Positions 35,304 to 44,446 of a stretch of DNA of 64,000 nucleotides are shown piece by piece. The stretch covers positions 62,001 to 126,000 of the forward strand of contig JARGNG010000002.1 in assembly GCA_029213265.1 (NCBI GenBank), read 5' to 3'. The notes beneath the pieces were generated by a model. That model ran no database searches. It had not been told where the DNA came from and worked only from the letters and a program-made list of their open reading frames with translations. This DNA comes from Verrucomicrobiales bacterium (GTDB lineage Bacteria > Verrucomicrobiota > Verrucomicrobiia > Verrucomicrobiales > DEV007). The translations under genes were made by a program, and so were the position numbers. Within the stretch, counting starts at the first letter, position 1, and the number at the start of each line of letters is the position of its first letter.

Positions 35304-36962
35304 ATGATCACCAGGCGAAATTGGATTGCGCGAAGCATAGTAGGAGGGCCTTTCCTCGCGGACAGTCTTCGCGGCGAAAACTCCGAAGGCCTCTCTCCCG
35401 CGATTCCGTTTCGTACGATCTACAGCAATGACACGACGCACATTCTTTCGTGTAAAATGCCGTGGAGAGATCGGAAAGATCCACTGACCGATGAGCACAT
35501 TGCGATGTCGATCAGGGAAGCGGCCGGAGTGGACGCTCATTTCCTGCAACCGGGGCTTGGTTGGATTCCGTGGTGGAAATCTGAAATCTATTCGCCGCAG
35601 GAACACTACGACGAGTTCCTTCAGAAAGAACAGGGTCACCAATCCATCAACAAAATCGGGCGCTATCTTCTCGAGGGAGGCGATATGTTGCAAACCCTTG
35701 TCACCACCTGTCGCGAAATCGGGGTGGCACCGTTTCTCAGTTTTCGACTGAACGACGGGCATCATGTCAGGGAGCTCAAGGAGGCGCTCGAAACGGGAAA
35801 GCCGAGTTCCGGGATGTCGCGGTTCTACTGGGAGAACTATGAGAGGTTTCGAATCGGCCCCGACCTGAGTAATTGGGACGAGGGGGTATTCGATTGGGCG
35901 ATTCCGGAGGTCAGGGAACACAAGTTTCAGTTGCTTGAAGAGGCGTGTGCGAACTACGACCTCGCGGGGCTGGAACTCGACTTTCTTCGCCACTGGGTCC
36001 GGTTCGGAGAGGCAACTCCTCCCGGGGAGCGTGCCGTCATTACGACCGAATTTGTGAAAAGAGTTCGGGAGATGCTCGATCGCACCGCGGCGCAACGCGG
36101 GCTTCCGAGGCGTTGGTTGTGTGTCAGGGTTCCGGCGAAGGCGAATGTGCGACCGGAACAGGGTATTGATCTATACTCCCTCGCAAAGGCGGGTGTCGAT
36201 TTGGTGAATTTGTCCTACAGCTACTTCACGCACCAGGATGACAGCATTCGTCTGGCGGTGGAGGAGTTGGGTAACGAAAGGGTCGCCGTTTATGCCGAAA
36301 TGACGCATTGCACCCTGACGGGGAAGGCAACGGCAGGGAGCGGGACGCAGCCCTTTCTTCGCACGACCGACGAACAGTTCTATACGACCGCTCACCTCGC
36401 CTATGAGCAGGGGGCATCCGGTGTGAGTTTGTTCAATTTTCCCTACTATCGTTATCACGTCACCGATGCGATCGGGCCGTTTCATGAACCTCCGTTTTCC
36501 GTTCTGCCCAAGCTCCATGATCGCGAGTTTCTCCGGCAACAATCGCGATGGTTCTTTCTTTCCGCCTGTCGAAGGGATCGAGTGCTGGGAGAGCGTGCTT
36601 TGCCGGTGCTGATTCAACGGAACGAGCCGGTCAGCGTGTCTATGACGATGACTGCCCTCGGCGACGACTATCGGGACGGGCTCCTGCGTTTGCGATCCGA
36701 TGAAAAGATCGACGACCGCGAGATCGAAGTTCGTTTCAACGGGGAGCGGCTTGAGTCGGCTCCCTTCACCGCGCTGCCGTTACCTCATCTCTATGGCCAG
36801 ACCTGGATTGGAACCGAGAAGGAGCACGCCTGTTTTTCGATTCCCTTCACCCTCGTGAGAGACGGTTCGAATACCGTGGAGATTCTTGTGACCGGAGGCA
36901 TTCGCGTTCGTGTAAATTTTGTCGAAGCGGTCTTTGAACGGAAAAACAATGCTAAGGTGTAG
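35304..36962 (+). CDS. Tat-leader protein, probable glycoside-hydrolase-like TIM barrel, unnamed family
   Basis: The 552-aa protein begins MITRRNWIARSIVGG, a twin-arginine-type leader. The body reads like a barrel hydrolase: AGVDAHFLQPGLGW, GVAPFLSFRLND, WDEGVFDWAIPEVREHKFQ, YDLAGLELDFLRHW (Glu/Asp at the end of a strand, candidate catalytic acid), GIDLYSLAKAGVDLVNLSYS, VAVYAEMTHC and GASGVSLFNF. A C-terminal beta domain (about 440-545) has DREIEVRFNGERLE, as in carbohydrate-associated modules. I cannot assign a GH family. It is 24 bp upstream of the giant ThuA-heme gene and likely cotranscribed. Confidence 0.65.
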   Translation: MITRRNWIARSIVGGPFLADSLRGENSEGLSPAIPFRTIYSNDTTHILSCKMPWRDRKDPLTDEHIAMSIREAAGVDAHFLQPGLGWIPWWKSEIYSPQEHYDEFLQKEQGHQSINKIGRYLLEGGDMLQTLVTTCREIGVAPFLSFRLNDGHHVRELKEALETGKPSSGMSRFYWENYERFRIGPDLSNWDEGVFDWAIPEVREHKFQLLEEACANYDLAGLELDFLRHWVRFGEATPPGERAVITTEFVKRVREMLDRTAAQRGLPRRWLCVRVPAKANVRPEQGIDLYSLAKAGVDLVNLSYSYFTHQDDSIRLAVEELGNERVAVYAEMTHCTLTGKATAGSGTQPFLRTTDEQFYTTAHLAYEQGASGVSLFNFPYYRYHVTDAIGPFHEPPFSVLPKLHDREFLRQQSRWFFLSACRRDRVLGERALPVLIQRNEPVSVSMTMTALGDDYRDGLLRLRSDEKIDDREIEVRFNGERLESAPFTALPLPHLYGQTWIGTEKEHACFSIPFTLVRDGSNTVEILVTGGIRVRVNFVEAVFERKNNAKV

Positions 36963-36986
36963 AGCCGTTCTTTCATTTCCTGCCAG

Positions 36987-39900
36987 ATGATCCGAGTTCT
37001 CTCCCCCTTACTTTTTCTCCTGTTTACTCTTTTTGCCGGCTACCCGGTTGCTGCGGAAACGTCGGAACCGATTCGGGCTCTCATTGTCGATGGTCGAAAT
37101 AATCACGATTGGAAGATCACGACGGATGCCCTGCGTGCGACCCTCAAGTCCACCGGTCGTTTCGCAGTTTCTGTCTCAACGGCCCCGGAACTGAAAATTC
37201 CGGACGGGCCGCGCAATCCGAATTCGAAAGACGAATTGGTGCAGCAGGCTTTTGATCAGTATCGCAAATCGTATGAGGAACTCACCGGCCCCATCAAGGA
37301 TGCGTTTTCTGCAGAGTGGCAATCGTGGCAGCCTGCTTTCGGTGACTACGATGTTGTGATTCTCAACTACAACGGACCTGACTGGCCGGAGGCAATGCGG
37401 AAGTCTTTTGTCGAATACGTAAAGAGCGGAGGCGGTGTCTTTCTGGTGCATGCGGCCAACAACTCGTTTCGGAACTGGGAGGAATTCAACGAAATAATCG
37501 GGATGGGCTGGCGTCCTGCTCCTTCCGGCAAAGCGATCAAGGTAAATGCGGAAACTGGATCGTCCTATTGGGATAAGGAAGCAGGCAATTCCGGGCATGG
37601 ATCGAAGCATGCCTTTGCCGTTACGGTTCGCGCCCCCGCGCACCCGGTCATGAAAGGTCTGCCGCTCGTCTGGATGCATGGAAAGGACGAGCTTTATCAC
37701 GACATGCGTGGCCCGGCGCAGAACCTCACGATTCTGTCATCGGCCTTCTCGGATCCGACGCAGCGCGGAACGGGAAAGCATGAGCCGATTACCTGGGAAG
37801 TCGAATATGGCGAAGGGAAGGCGATTGTCACGAGCATGGGACATTTCTGGAAAGGCCAGGAAGAGTGGGACGGCCTCCACTGTGTCGGGTTTCAAACCAT
37901 CGTGAACCGGAGCTGCGAGTTTCTTGCGACGGGCGAGGTCACGATTCCGGTTCCGTCGGAGTTTCCGGGGGAAGAGGAAGTGAGTGCCGTCACACCGGGA
38001 GCGGTGAACTGGGGAGCGGAGGAAGAGGAAGTATCCCGCGTCATTACCTGGTCCGACTATTCCTATCTGCCAAAGAAAGAGGAGAATCCCTACGCGGCTC
38101 TGACTCCTGAAGAGGAATTGCAGACCTTCGATCTCGCTCCCGGATACGTGGCGGAACTGGTTGTCGCCGAGCCGGATGTCCAGGAACCGGTTCTGACCGT
38201 CTTCGACGGAAACGGTGTCATGTACGTCGCGGAGATGCGCAGCTACATGCAGGACGTCGAAGGCACCGGAACAAAAACGGCAAAGAACGGCCGCATCAAG
38301 AGGCTTGAGGATACCGACGGAGACGGACGGATGGATCGAGCTACTGTTTTTGTCGACGATCTGAATCTGCCCCGGGCAATTCTTCCCCTCGATGATCGCA
38401 TCGCCGTTCGCGAGACCGATACCATGGATATTGTTTCCTACCGGGATACCGACGGAGATGGTGTCGCCGATGAAAAGGAACTGCTGTATGAGCGGGGACC
38501 CTATGGACGGGGAAATGTGGGCACCTCCGTGGAGCATCAGGATTCCGGTTTGCTATGGAACATCGATAATCACATCTATCTTTCCTACAACATCGAGCGC
38601 TATCGATTTACGGACGGAACGTGGATGCCGGAACCACAGCGTGGCCACTGGACCCAGTGGGGATTGACTCACAACGATGTCGGTGACCTGTACTGGATTC
38701 ACAATTCCGACCCCGTCGCCTTCCCGTATCTCTCTCCGCATTATTGGGAAACGGTGAAGGAGCGTGCCGGAAAGGAAATCCACGGCGTGCCTATCGATAT
38801 GGGGAAACCCTACGGACCTGACTTTTTGAAAGTGAAAAGCCACTGCCTCCTCAATGATCGGGGCGGACCTGCGGCAGAGGTTCGTTCGTTCACATCCGCG
38901 TGCGGGCAGACGATCTTCCGGGGACACAAATTGCCGCGCGGGGACTATGGGGATCATTTCTCCTGCGATCCGACAATCCATGTCGTGCGGAGGTCTAACA
39001 TCACCAGGAAAGGTGGGCTCGATTTTTTCGAAAAGGCCGAACCCGGCGACGCGGAATTCCTGAGATCATCGGACATCAACTCCCGTTTCGTGAATACCGC
39101 GACAGGTCCGGACGGCTGTCTCTACGTTACCGATATGTATCGTGGCATCATCCAGGATGCGCCGTGGCTTTCTCCGGAACCCCGGAAGAATATCGTAGCG
39201 AACGGGCTCGATAAGAATATCCAGATGGGGAGGATCTGGAGAATTCGGCACGAGGATTACGAACCCGGTTCCCGACCGCGCATGATCGAGGAATCCACGG
39301 TGTCGCTGGTTCGTCACCTTGAGCATGCCAACGGATGGTGGCGGGACACGGCGCAGCGCATGATCATTTTACGGGAGGATCGGGAAACGGTCGTTCCCCT
39401 CCTGAAAGGCATCGCCCAATTTTCGCAGAACGCGCTGGGTCGCCTGCATGCGCTCTGGACCCTCGAAGGCATTGGCGTTCTTGATTCTGCCTTTGTGAGC
39501 GATCGTTATGCGGATCGCGACCCGCGCGTGCGACGGGCCGCGGTGCAAATTGCGGAGTGCTGGATCGATGACCCCGGGGTGATCCGTGGTCTCCAGGTTT
39601 TTGAGAAGGAGAAGGACGGGATTGTCGCACAACAGGTGGTGCTTTCGTTAGGAAAGGCGACGGAGCGAAGCAGGGAAAAGGCGGACGAATTGATCCAGGC
39701 GATCGCTGCGAATCATTTGCAGTCCCGCGGAATGATTCTCGCAGCGGGAGTGTCTCTGTGGGGCGGGAAGGATCTTCCGCTCGTGAAAAAGATGGAATCC
39801 GGAAACGGGATCGACCCCGGTGTTGCGGCTTCGTGGAACGTTGCCCTCGCAAACTGGAATCGGGGAATTGAATTTCCGAAGGAGATGCCGGATGACCACA

Positions 39901-40316
39901 GGCGGCTCGTTCGTGATGGCGAGGTTCTCTACTTTCAGTCCTGCGTCGCTTGCCATGGTGCGGACGGCAAGGGTCTTGAGGTTCCGGGAACCGACCTTTT
40001 CCTGGCCCCCTCGCTGGCCGACTCACCACGAGTCCATGGATCGAAGGAACAACTGGTTCCGATTTTACTTCATGGTCTGACCGGGCCGCTCGATGGGAAA
40101 ACGTATCAGGCCGGGTTCATGGCGCCGGGTTCCGCACTGGGGTTGAGCCGTGAGCGCGATTTTGCCCAGGTCTTGAGCTATCTGCGCTTTGCGTGGGACA
40201 GGAAGAGTGGTCCGATCACTGAAGAAGACGTGAAGAAGATCAAGGCAGCGACGTCAGATCGTGCCCTTCCCTGGACGCAGGAGGAATTGGAAAAGTTGGA
40301 GCCGGGAACTCAGTGA
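36987..40316 (+). CDS. PVC-type multidomain dehydrogenase: ThuA + heme-binding propeller + HEAT + cytochrome c
   Basis: The 1109-aa protein has a signal peptide ending YPVAAE. Residues about 28-320 are ThuA-like (IRALIVDGRNNHDWKIT, VEYVKSGGGVFLVHAANNSF). Residues about 375-770 are the membrane-bound-dehydrogenase-like propeller (TFDLAPGYVAELVVAEPDVQ, RIKRLEDTDGDGRMD, TNATGPDGCLYVTDMYRG-type block). HEAT-like helices run about 790-960. A class I cytochrome c with C986VACHGADGKG ends the protein. Members probably oxidise sugars and pass electrons to heme. The 3' end overlaps the convergent beta-lactamase-like gene by seven bases. Confidence 0.9.
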   Translation: MIRVLSPLLFLLFTLFAGYPVAAETSEPIRALIVDGRNNHDWKITTDALRATLKSTGRFAVSVSTAPELKIPDGPRNPNSKDELVQQAFDQYRKSYEELTGPIKDAFSAEWQSWQPAFGDYDVVILNYNGPDWPEAMRKSFVEYVKSGGGVFLVHAANNSFRNWEEFNEIIGMGWRPAPSGKAIKVNAETGSSYWDKEAGNSGHGSKHAFAVTVRAPAHPVMKGLPLVWMHGKDELYHDMRGPAQNLTILSSAFSDPTQRGTGKHEPITWEVEYGEGKAIVTSMGHFWKGQEEWDGLHCVGFQTIVNRSCEFLATGEVTIPVPSEFPGEEEVSAVTPGAVNWGAEEEEVSRVITWSDYSYLPKKEENPYAALTPEEELQTFDLAPGYVAELVVAEPDVQEPVLTVFDGNGVMYVAEMRSYMQDVEGTGTKTAKNGRIKRLEDTDGDGRMDRATVFVDDLNLPRAILPLDDRIAVRETDTMDIVSYRDTDGDGVADEKELLYERGPYGRGNVGTSVEHQDSGLLWNIDNHIYLSYNIERYRFTDGTWMPEPQRGHWTQWGLTHNDVGDLYWIHNSDPVAFPYLSPHYWETVKERAGKEIHGVPIDMGKPYGPDFLKVKSHCLLNDRGGPAAEVRSFTSACGQTIFRGHKLPRGDYGDHFSCDPTIHVVRRSNITRKGGLDFFEKAEPGDAEFLRSSDINSRFVNTATGPDGCLYVTDMYRGIIQDAPWLSPEPRKNIVANGLDKNIQMGRIWRIRHEDYEPGSRPRMIEESTVSLVRHLEHANGWWRDTAQRMIILREDRETVVPLLKGIAQFSQNALGRLHALWTLEGIGVLDSAFVSDRYADRDPRVRRAAVQIAECWIDDPGVIRGLQVFEKEKDGIVAQQVVLSLGKATERSREKADELIQAIAANHLQSRGMILAAGVSLWGGKDLPLVKKMESGNGIDPGVAASWNVALANWNRGIEFPKEMPDDHRRLVRDGEVLYFQSCVACHGADGKGLEVPGTDLFLAPSLADSPRVHGSKEQLVPILLHGLTGPLDGKTYQAGFMAPGSALGLSRERDFAQVLSYLRFAWDRKSGPITEEDVKKIKAATSDRALPWTQEELEKLEPGTQ

Positions 40317-41566
40317 TCGGCGTTTCGAAGGAATTCGTAGATCACCGGTTTCAGCGCCCGCTCCAGGTTCCAGTTGTAGGGCATCGTCTGCTCCATGGTG
40401 ATCACAATGAGATTGTCATCGTGGGGGGAAACCCAATAGTGGGTGCTCGCTGCTCCGCCCCAGCCATACTCGCCGGGTTTCGCGTCGTCATCCCAGCCCT
40501 TTGTTTCACCGATCACGACGGAGAACCCGAGTCCAAATCCGACGCCGTTTCGCTGTTCGTTTCCGAAATGGATGTTGGGGATCGACTCGGGAAGCCGATT
40601 GCTTGTCATCATGGCCACGGTCCCGGGCTTGAGAAAAGTATGACCGTGACGGCTCCCTCCGTCGGCGATCATCTGGAGAAACTGGTAGTAGTCGGACGCG
40701 GTTGAAAATAGTCCGCCGCCTCCCGAGGGAGCAGTGGGTTTGACCCGATAGGAATTGCCATCGGGATCTTCTCCGACTCGAAGTCCGCTGTCAGTGGAGT
40801 AATGCATCGCAGCGGAGCGTCCGGGATGCATTTCCTCCCGGATATAGAATCCGGTGTTTTTCATTTTTAAAGGATCAAAAAATTCGGTCTGCAAATAGTC
40901 GTCCAGCGATTCTCCGGACCAGATTTCGACAAGTCGTCCCAACACATCCGTGCTTACTCCGTAGGTCCAGCCCTCTCCAGGTTCGTGGACCAGCGGAATC
41001 GCCGCGACTTGATCGCAGAAGTCTTCCAGGGTTCCTCCCCAGAAATTCCCGTTGTAGGCAGGAACCAAATCGGGCGGTGCGGTGAAGTTGTAGGCGAGCC
41101 CCGAGGTGTGCCGAAAAAGGTCCTCCACCGTCATTGTCTTTTTGGCAGGAGCCGATTCTCCGGGGGCGGTGCGAACCTGAAGGTTGGCAAAGGAGGGAAT
41201 GAAGTCTGCAACCGGATCAGTGAGCTTGTATTTTCCTTTTTCCAAAAGCTGCAATGCTGCCGCGGAGGTGACTGCCTTCGTCATTGAGAAGATCCGGAAG
41301 ATGCGATCCGATGTCATTTTCGGGGTCTCCCGGTCGATTCGATGGATTCCGTGGGCCTGGAGATGAATAACTTTTCCACCCCGGGCAGCCACCAGCGTTA
41401 CCGCTCCCGCGAGCATTTCCTGCTCGATCAATCCTTCCACCGCTGCGTTTACGGGCACAGTGACCTTGCTGGAAGCAAGAAAGGGCAGTTCACCGTCCCG
41501 CCCTGCGACGGGCGCTGTTGAACAGCAGAGGAAAGAAAGACAAACAAGGATACGAAGAGAAGTCAT
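40310..41566 (-). CDS. exported serine beta-lactamase-like / esterase family protein
   Basis: The 418-aa protein has a signal peptide ending APVAG. FRIFSMTKAVTSAAALQL has the S-x-x-K nucleophile motif, then DLFRHTSGLAYNF, YGVSTDVLGRLVEIWSGE (Y-x-S/N block) and YGWGGAASTHYWVSP (the HxG/KTG-equivalent region). This class C-like family includes esterases and D-Ala peptidases as well as beta-lactamases, so resistance should not be assumed. It follows the BNR gene by 47 bp on the same strand. Confidence 0.88.
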   Translation of the reverse strand: MTSLRILVCLSFLCCSTAPVAGRDGELPFLASSKVTVPVNAAVEGLIEQEMLAGAVTLVAARGGKVIHLQAHGIHRIDRETPKMTSDRIFRIFSMTKAVTSAAALQLLEKGKYKLTDPVADFIPSFANLQVRTAPGESAPAKKTMTVEDLFRHTSGLAYNFTAPPDLVPAYNGNFWGGTLEDFCDQVAAIPLVHEPGEGWTYGVSTDVLGRLVEIWSGESLDDYLQTEFFDPLKMKNTGFYIREEMHPGRSAAMHYSTDSGLRVGEDPDGNSYRVKPTAPSGGGGLFSTASDYYQFLQMIADGGSRHGHTFLKPGTVAMMTSNRLPESIPNIHFGNEQRNGVGFGLGFSVVIGETKGWDDDAKPGEYGWGGAASTHYWVSPHDDNLIVITMEQTMPYNWNLERALKPVIYEFLRNADH

Positions 41567-41613
41567 GGGGATGGAGGAGCGGACGGAAGGCTATGGAATC
41601 GGGACGTCGAACG

Positions 41614-42729
41614 CTACCCAAACCGCACGCAGTAGACAGGAGGTAAATGGGCCGTGAGATGGTCCCACGAGTCGCCCTGGTTTTCGCTGATCCAAACTGA
41701 ACCGGTCGTCGACCCCATGGCCAGTCGCTCGCCGCTTGCGTCGATAGCCAGAGCATGTCGATAGACGAGGTCGTAGGCGAGGGTCTCGGGAAGACCCTGG
41801 TTCAGGACTTCAAAGCTTTCTCCTCCGTCCCGTGTTCGGGTCACAATGAATTTCCCGTCGACCGGATATCGCTCCTCGTCCTTTTGCGCGGGAACGAACC
41901 AGGCCGTGTCAGGATCTTTCGGGTGAACGCAGACCGCGAAACCGAAACCGGATGGCGTGGCTTCTTTCCTTTCCTTCCAGTTTCTCCCGTTCTCATCGGA
42001 TCGATAAATCGCACAATGGTGCTGGATCCAGAAACGATCGGGGGATCCCTCACACTGTACCATCCTGTGAGGATCTTGTGATTCGGGATCTGCTCCTCCC
42101 TGGTCTTCCGGCATGAAATCATAGCTCATGCCGTGGGCCGTCTGTTCCCAGTTTTCCCCTCCGTCCGGCGATTGCCAGACTCCTCCGCAGGAAATCGCGA
42201 CTGCAATCCGGTCTGCGTTTTGGGGATGAATGCAAATGGAGTGCAGGCCCGGGAAATCGTATCCCCCTCCGGACCACTTGGCCCTCTCCGGGCGATCCCA
42301 GAGTGAGCGTACCAATTCCCAGGTCTCACCGTGATCCGGCGAACGAAAGAGACCTCCGGGAATAGTTCCACACCAAAGCACTCCAGGTTGATCCGGTCCT
42401 CCGGCTTCGAGGCTCCAGATTTTTTTGAGGGACCAGGGAACTTCCGCTTTTCGCCAGGGGTCAACGATGAGAGGCGCATCGTCCGGTTTTTCGGGATACA
42501 CCGGCGACTCCAGTTCTTTCCAGGTCTTCCCCCCGTCTTCGGAACGATGCAGCTTGGTCCCGAAGTGCTCGTGCTCGGCTGCGGCATAGAGGAAATTGCT
42601 TCGCGGATCCTTCAAAAGCATGGGAACGGGAACTCCCGGGAAAATGGCTTCCGAATGTTTCCAGCCGGAACCATTTCGTTCGCAGAGAAAAAGCCCTTTG
42701 CGGGTGCCAATGAAAATCTGTTCGCTCAT
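41614..42729 (-). CDS. BNR-repeat / sortilin-like propeller protein
   Basis: The 371-aa protein has no signal peptide, so it is probably cytoplasmic. S-x-D-x-G-x-T-W Asp-box repeats are clear: RSEDGGKTWKE, RSPDHGETWEL, QSPDGGENWEQ, RSDENGRNWKE, RTRDGGESFEV and ISENQGDSWDH. It resembles the VPS10/exo-sialidase-like propellers found widely in soil bacteria, with no sialidase Arg triad that I can place. It starts 19 bp after the stop of the MoaD-like gene. That linkage recurs in other bacteria as I recall, but its function is not known. Confidence 0.85.
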   Translation of the reverse strand: MSEQIFIGTRKGLFLCERNGSGWKHSEAIFPGVPVPMLLKDPRSNFLYAAAEHEHFGTKLHRSEDGGKTWKELESPVYPEKPDDAPLIVDPWRKAEVPWSLKKIWSLEAGGPDQPGVLWCGTIPGGLFRSPDHGETWELVRSLWDRPERAKWSGGGYDFPGLHSICIHPQNADRIAVAISCGGVWQSPDGGENWEQTAHGMSYDFMPEDQGGADPESQDPHRMVQCEGSPDRFWIQHHCAIYRSDENGRNWKERKEATPSGFGFAVCVHPKDPDTAWFVPAQKDEERYPVDGKFIVTRTRDGGESFEVLNQGLPETLAYDLVYRHALAIDASGERLAMGSTTGSVWISENQGDSWDHLTAHLPPVYCVRFG

Positions 42730-42748
42730 ATCTGGATTGGGATGAGAA

Positions 42749-43018
42749 TTATCCCCCGGAGAGGGCCTGCATCACGAAAATTTCGTCGTCGGGTTGAATG
42801 GGATCAGACAGCTGATTCCGATCATGAACCGGTTCGCTGTTGAGAACCATAGCAATGTGCTTCCGGAGAGTGCCGTTGTCGTCAAACAGGTAGCTGCGAA
42901 GGCGGGGGTGGGTGGAGAAAACCAATTCCAGTGCCTCCCGAACGGTGTCTCCGCCAACTTCGCATGTATCGACATCGACGTGGCTTCGAATGTTGGGGGA
43001 AAACGAAATCGAGGGCAT
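42749..43018 (-). CDS. MoaD/ThiS-like ubiquitin-fold protein
   Basis: The 89-aa protein MPSISFSPNIRSHVDVD... has the beta-grasp pattern with VREALELVFSTHPRLRSYLFD, NGTLRKHIAMVLN and DEIFVMQALSGG at the end. The free C-terminal GG is the residue pair that is adenylated and thiocarboxylated in MoaD and ThiS. No MoaE, MoeB, ThiF or JAB protease gene is near. ATG 43018 is chosen because the upstream extension lacks homology and gives the usual length. Confidence 0.85.
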   Translation of the reverse strand: MPSISFSPNIRSHVDVDTCEVGGDTVREALELVFSTHPRLRSYLFDDNGTLRKHIAMVLNSEPVHDRNQLSDPIQPDDEIFVMQALSGG

Positions 43019-43078
43019 GATGGACCCGCATTCTACCCGGGGTGAATCCGTGGGCCAAGCCTGCAATTGATTCCGGAA

Positions 43079-43747
43079 CTACTTAGTGACGGGTTGTGGA
43101 ACCGATCGAATGGTCTGCCCTAGCTTGTCAGCAGTCTTTACGAAATGATCGCAGCCTCCGTCTTTCATTTCTTCGACGGATCCGTATCCCCAATCAACGG
43201 CAATGGTTTGGAGTCCGTTGAGTCTGCCGGCGCGGATATCAAAGTGGGTGTCGCCAATCATGATACCGTGACCGGGAGTGAGCCCATTCTGTTGATAAAG
43301 ATCAGACACCAACTCAGCCTTGTCGCAAAATTGTCCATCGGGGAGTGCCCCGCGAACTTTTTCAAATAGAGGGGAAAATCCGAAGTGCTCGATGATCTGT
43401 TCGGCACACCCTTCCGGTTTTCCCGTGGCCACGAAGAGACGGTACCCTTCGTCCGCCAGTTCTGTCAGCAGTTCCCGCATCCGGGGATACACTTCCGCTT
43501 CAAACATGCCTCCGTCGTAGAGCCTCTCCCGATACAGGCTGACGGCTCGCTCAATCGTATCCCTTTCCGTCGTGCGGAGGAGGATTTCAAAGGTGCCTCG
43601 CAAAGGCGGGCCGATGAACGGCAGGAGATCGTTTTCCTCGGGGATGGGTTCATCGAGCGCACGGAGAGCGTAGTGGACGCTTGCAATAAATCCGGGTCGA
43701 GGATCGGTGATGGTGCCGTCGAGGTCGAAGAGAAGAGGTGGTTTCAA
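43079..43747 (-). CDS. HAD-family phosphoglycolate phosphatase-like hydrolase
   Basis: About 222 aa from TTG 43747. PLLFDLDGTITDP is HAD motif I (nucleophile and acid/base Asp), LFVATGKPEG is motif II, KAELVSDLYQQNG has the motif III Lys, and MIGDTHFDIRAG is motif IV. GFIASVHYALRALDEP starts the alpha-helical cap of the Gph type. There is no ATG or GTG before motif I in a convincing place: the frame stays open upstream through the preceding gene's end, so the start is uncertain (candidate TTG codons at 43747 and 43873). Likely detoxifies phosphoglycolate or a similar small phosphate ester. Confidence 0.8.
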   Translation of the reverse strand: MKPPLLFDLDGTITDPRPGFIASVHYALRALDEPIPEENDLLPFIGPPLRGTFEILLRTTERDTIERAVSLYRERLYDGGMFEAEVYPRMRELLTELADEGYRLFVATGKPEGCAEQIIEHFGFSPLFEKVRGALPDGQFCDKAELVSDLYQQNGLTPGHGIMIGDTHFDIRAGRLNGLQTIAVDWGYGSVEEMKDGGCDHFVKTADKLGQTIRSVPQPVTK

Positions 43748-43781
43748 AAAAGGAGAAAGGTGAAAGTCGGAAAGGGAAGTT

Positions 43782-44258
43782 TCAGCCGGAAGCTTCGTCG
43801 AGCAACGAACTTCCTTCGGACTGTTCGAATACTCTGGCTGAAATCCGCAGTCTCGCAAGGCGAGGATCACCAATGTCGGCCTGGATCATCGAGAGCCATA
43901 ACATGGTGGTCTTCCGGACATTCGTCAGGTGCGACCACGGGATGAAGAGAAGGGGATGGGCAAACCGGAACAACGGTCCGGGGCGAAGGAATAGACCCTC
44001 CGGTGTTGTCGTGCAGTCCAGTGTGTTTTTGTAAGAAACGATTCCGACCTGACCATGCACTCCGGACCAGAGCCTGCCGTCAGGTGTCTGATCTGTTACA
44101 TATTGCTTTGCCAGTCGATGCCATCCACTGAGGCGACTGTTGATCCACATGACAAAACACCAGATGATGGGAAAGACCGTGAAGAAAGCGAGGGGAATCA
44201 GGAGGATGATCCATCCCGGCATCTCCGGTGCTGAATGGTTGTTCAATTCGGTCATCAT
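43782..44258 (-). CDS. small membrane protein, unknown function
   Basis: The 158-aa protein starts at ATG 44258, preceded by AGGAA at good spacing, and is the reading that gives a membrane segment: GWIILLIPLAFFTVFPIIWCFVMW (about 14-37), then a cytoplasmic beta-rich part with HRLAKQYVT, WSGVHGQVGI, LFLRPGPLFRFAHPLLFIPW. That pattern resembles small PH-like/DUF-type membrane-attached proteins, but I do not recognise the family. Its stop lies 35 bp before the HAD start. The 44259-44446 gap upstream holds no recognised signal. Confidence 0.7.
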   Translation of the reverse strand: MMTELNNHSAPEMPGWIILLIPLAFFTVFPIIWCFVMWINSRLSGWHRLAKQYVTDQTPDGRLWSGVHGQVGIVSYKNTLDCTTTPEGLFLRPGPLFRFAHPLLFIPWSHLTNVRKTTMLWLSMIQADIGDPRLARLRISARVFEQSEGSSLLDEASG

Positions 44259-44446
44259 GATGGGTTCCTGGTAGAATCCTACCCGGAAATGCGGGATTCC
44301 AACAATCTCGATTTTGTCCGGTGTAAACGGAATCCGCCCGATCTTTGCAGGAAGACCCTTTGAAAGTATCGTATCCAGATCGACACGACAGATCACTGTC
44401 CAATTGACGACATCAAAGCGTGGGGAGGGCTGTAGCCCGGCGGAGA

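Noticed and set aside
35205..36095. N-terminal extension of the DUF1080-like protein to 36095
   Set aside because: It overlaps the TIM-barrel-like gene and shows no homology; the signal peptide starts at 35204.
40310..41566. Antibiotic-resistance beta-lactamase
   Set aside because: The class C-like fold is shared by many esterases and peptidases; nothing in the sequence shows beta-lactam specificity.
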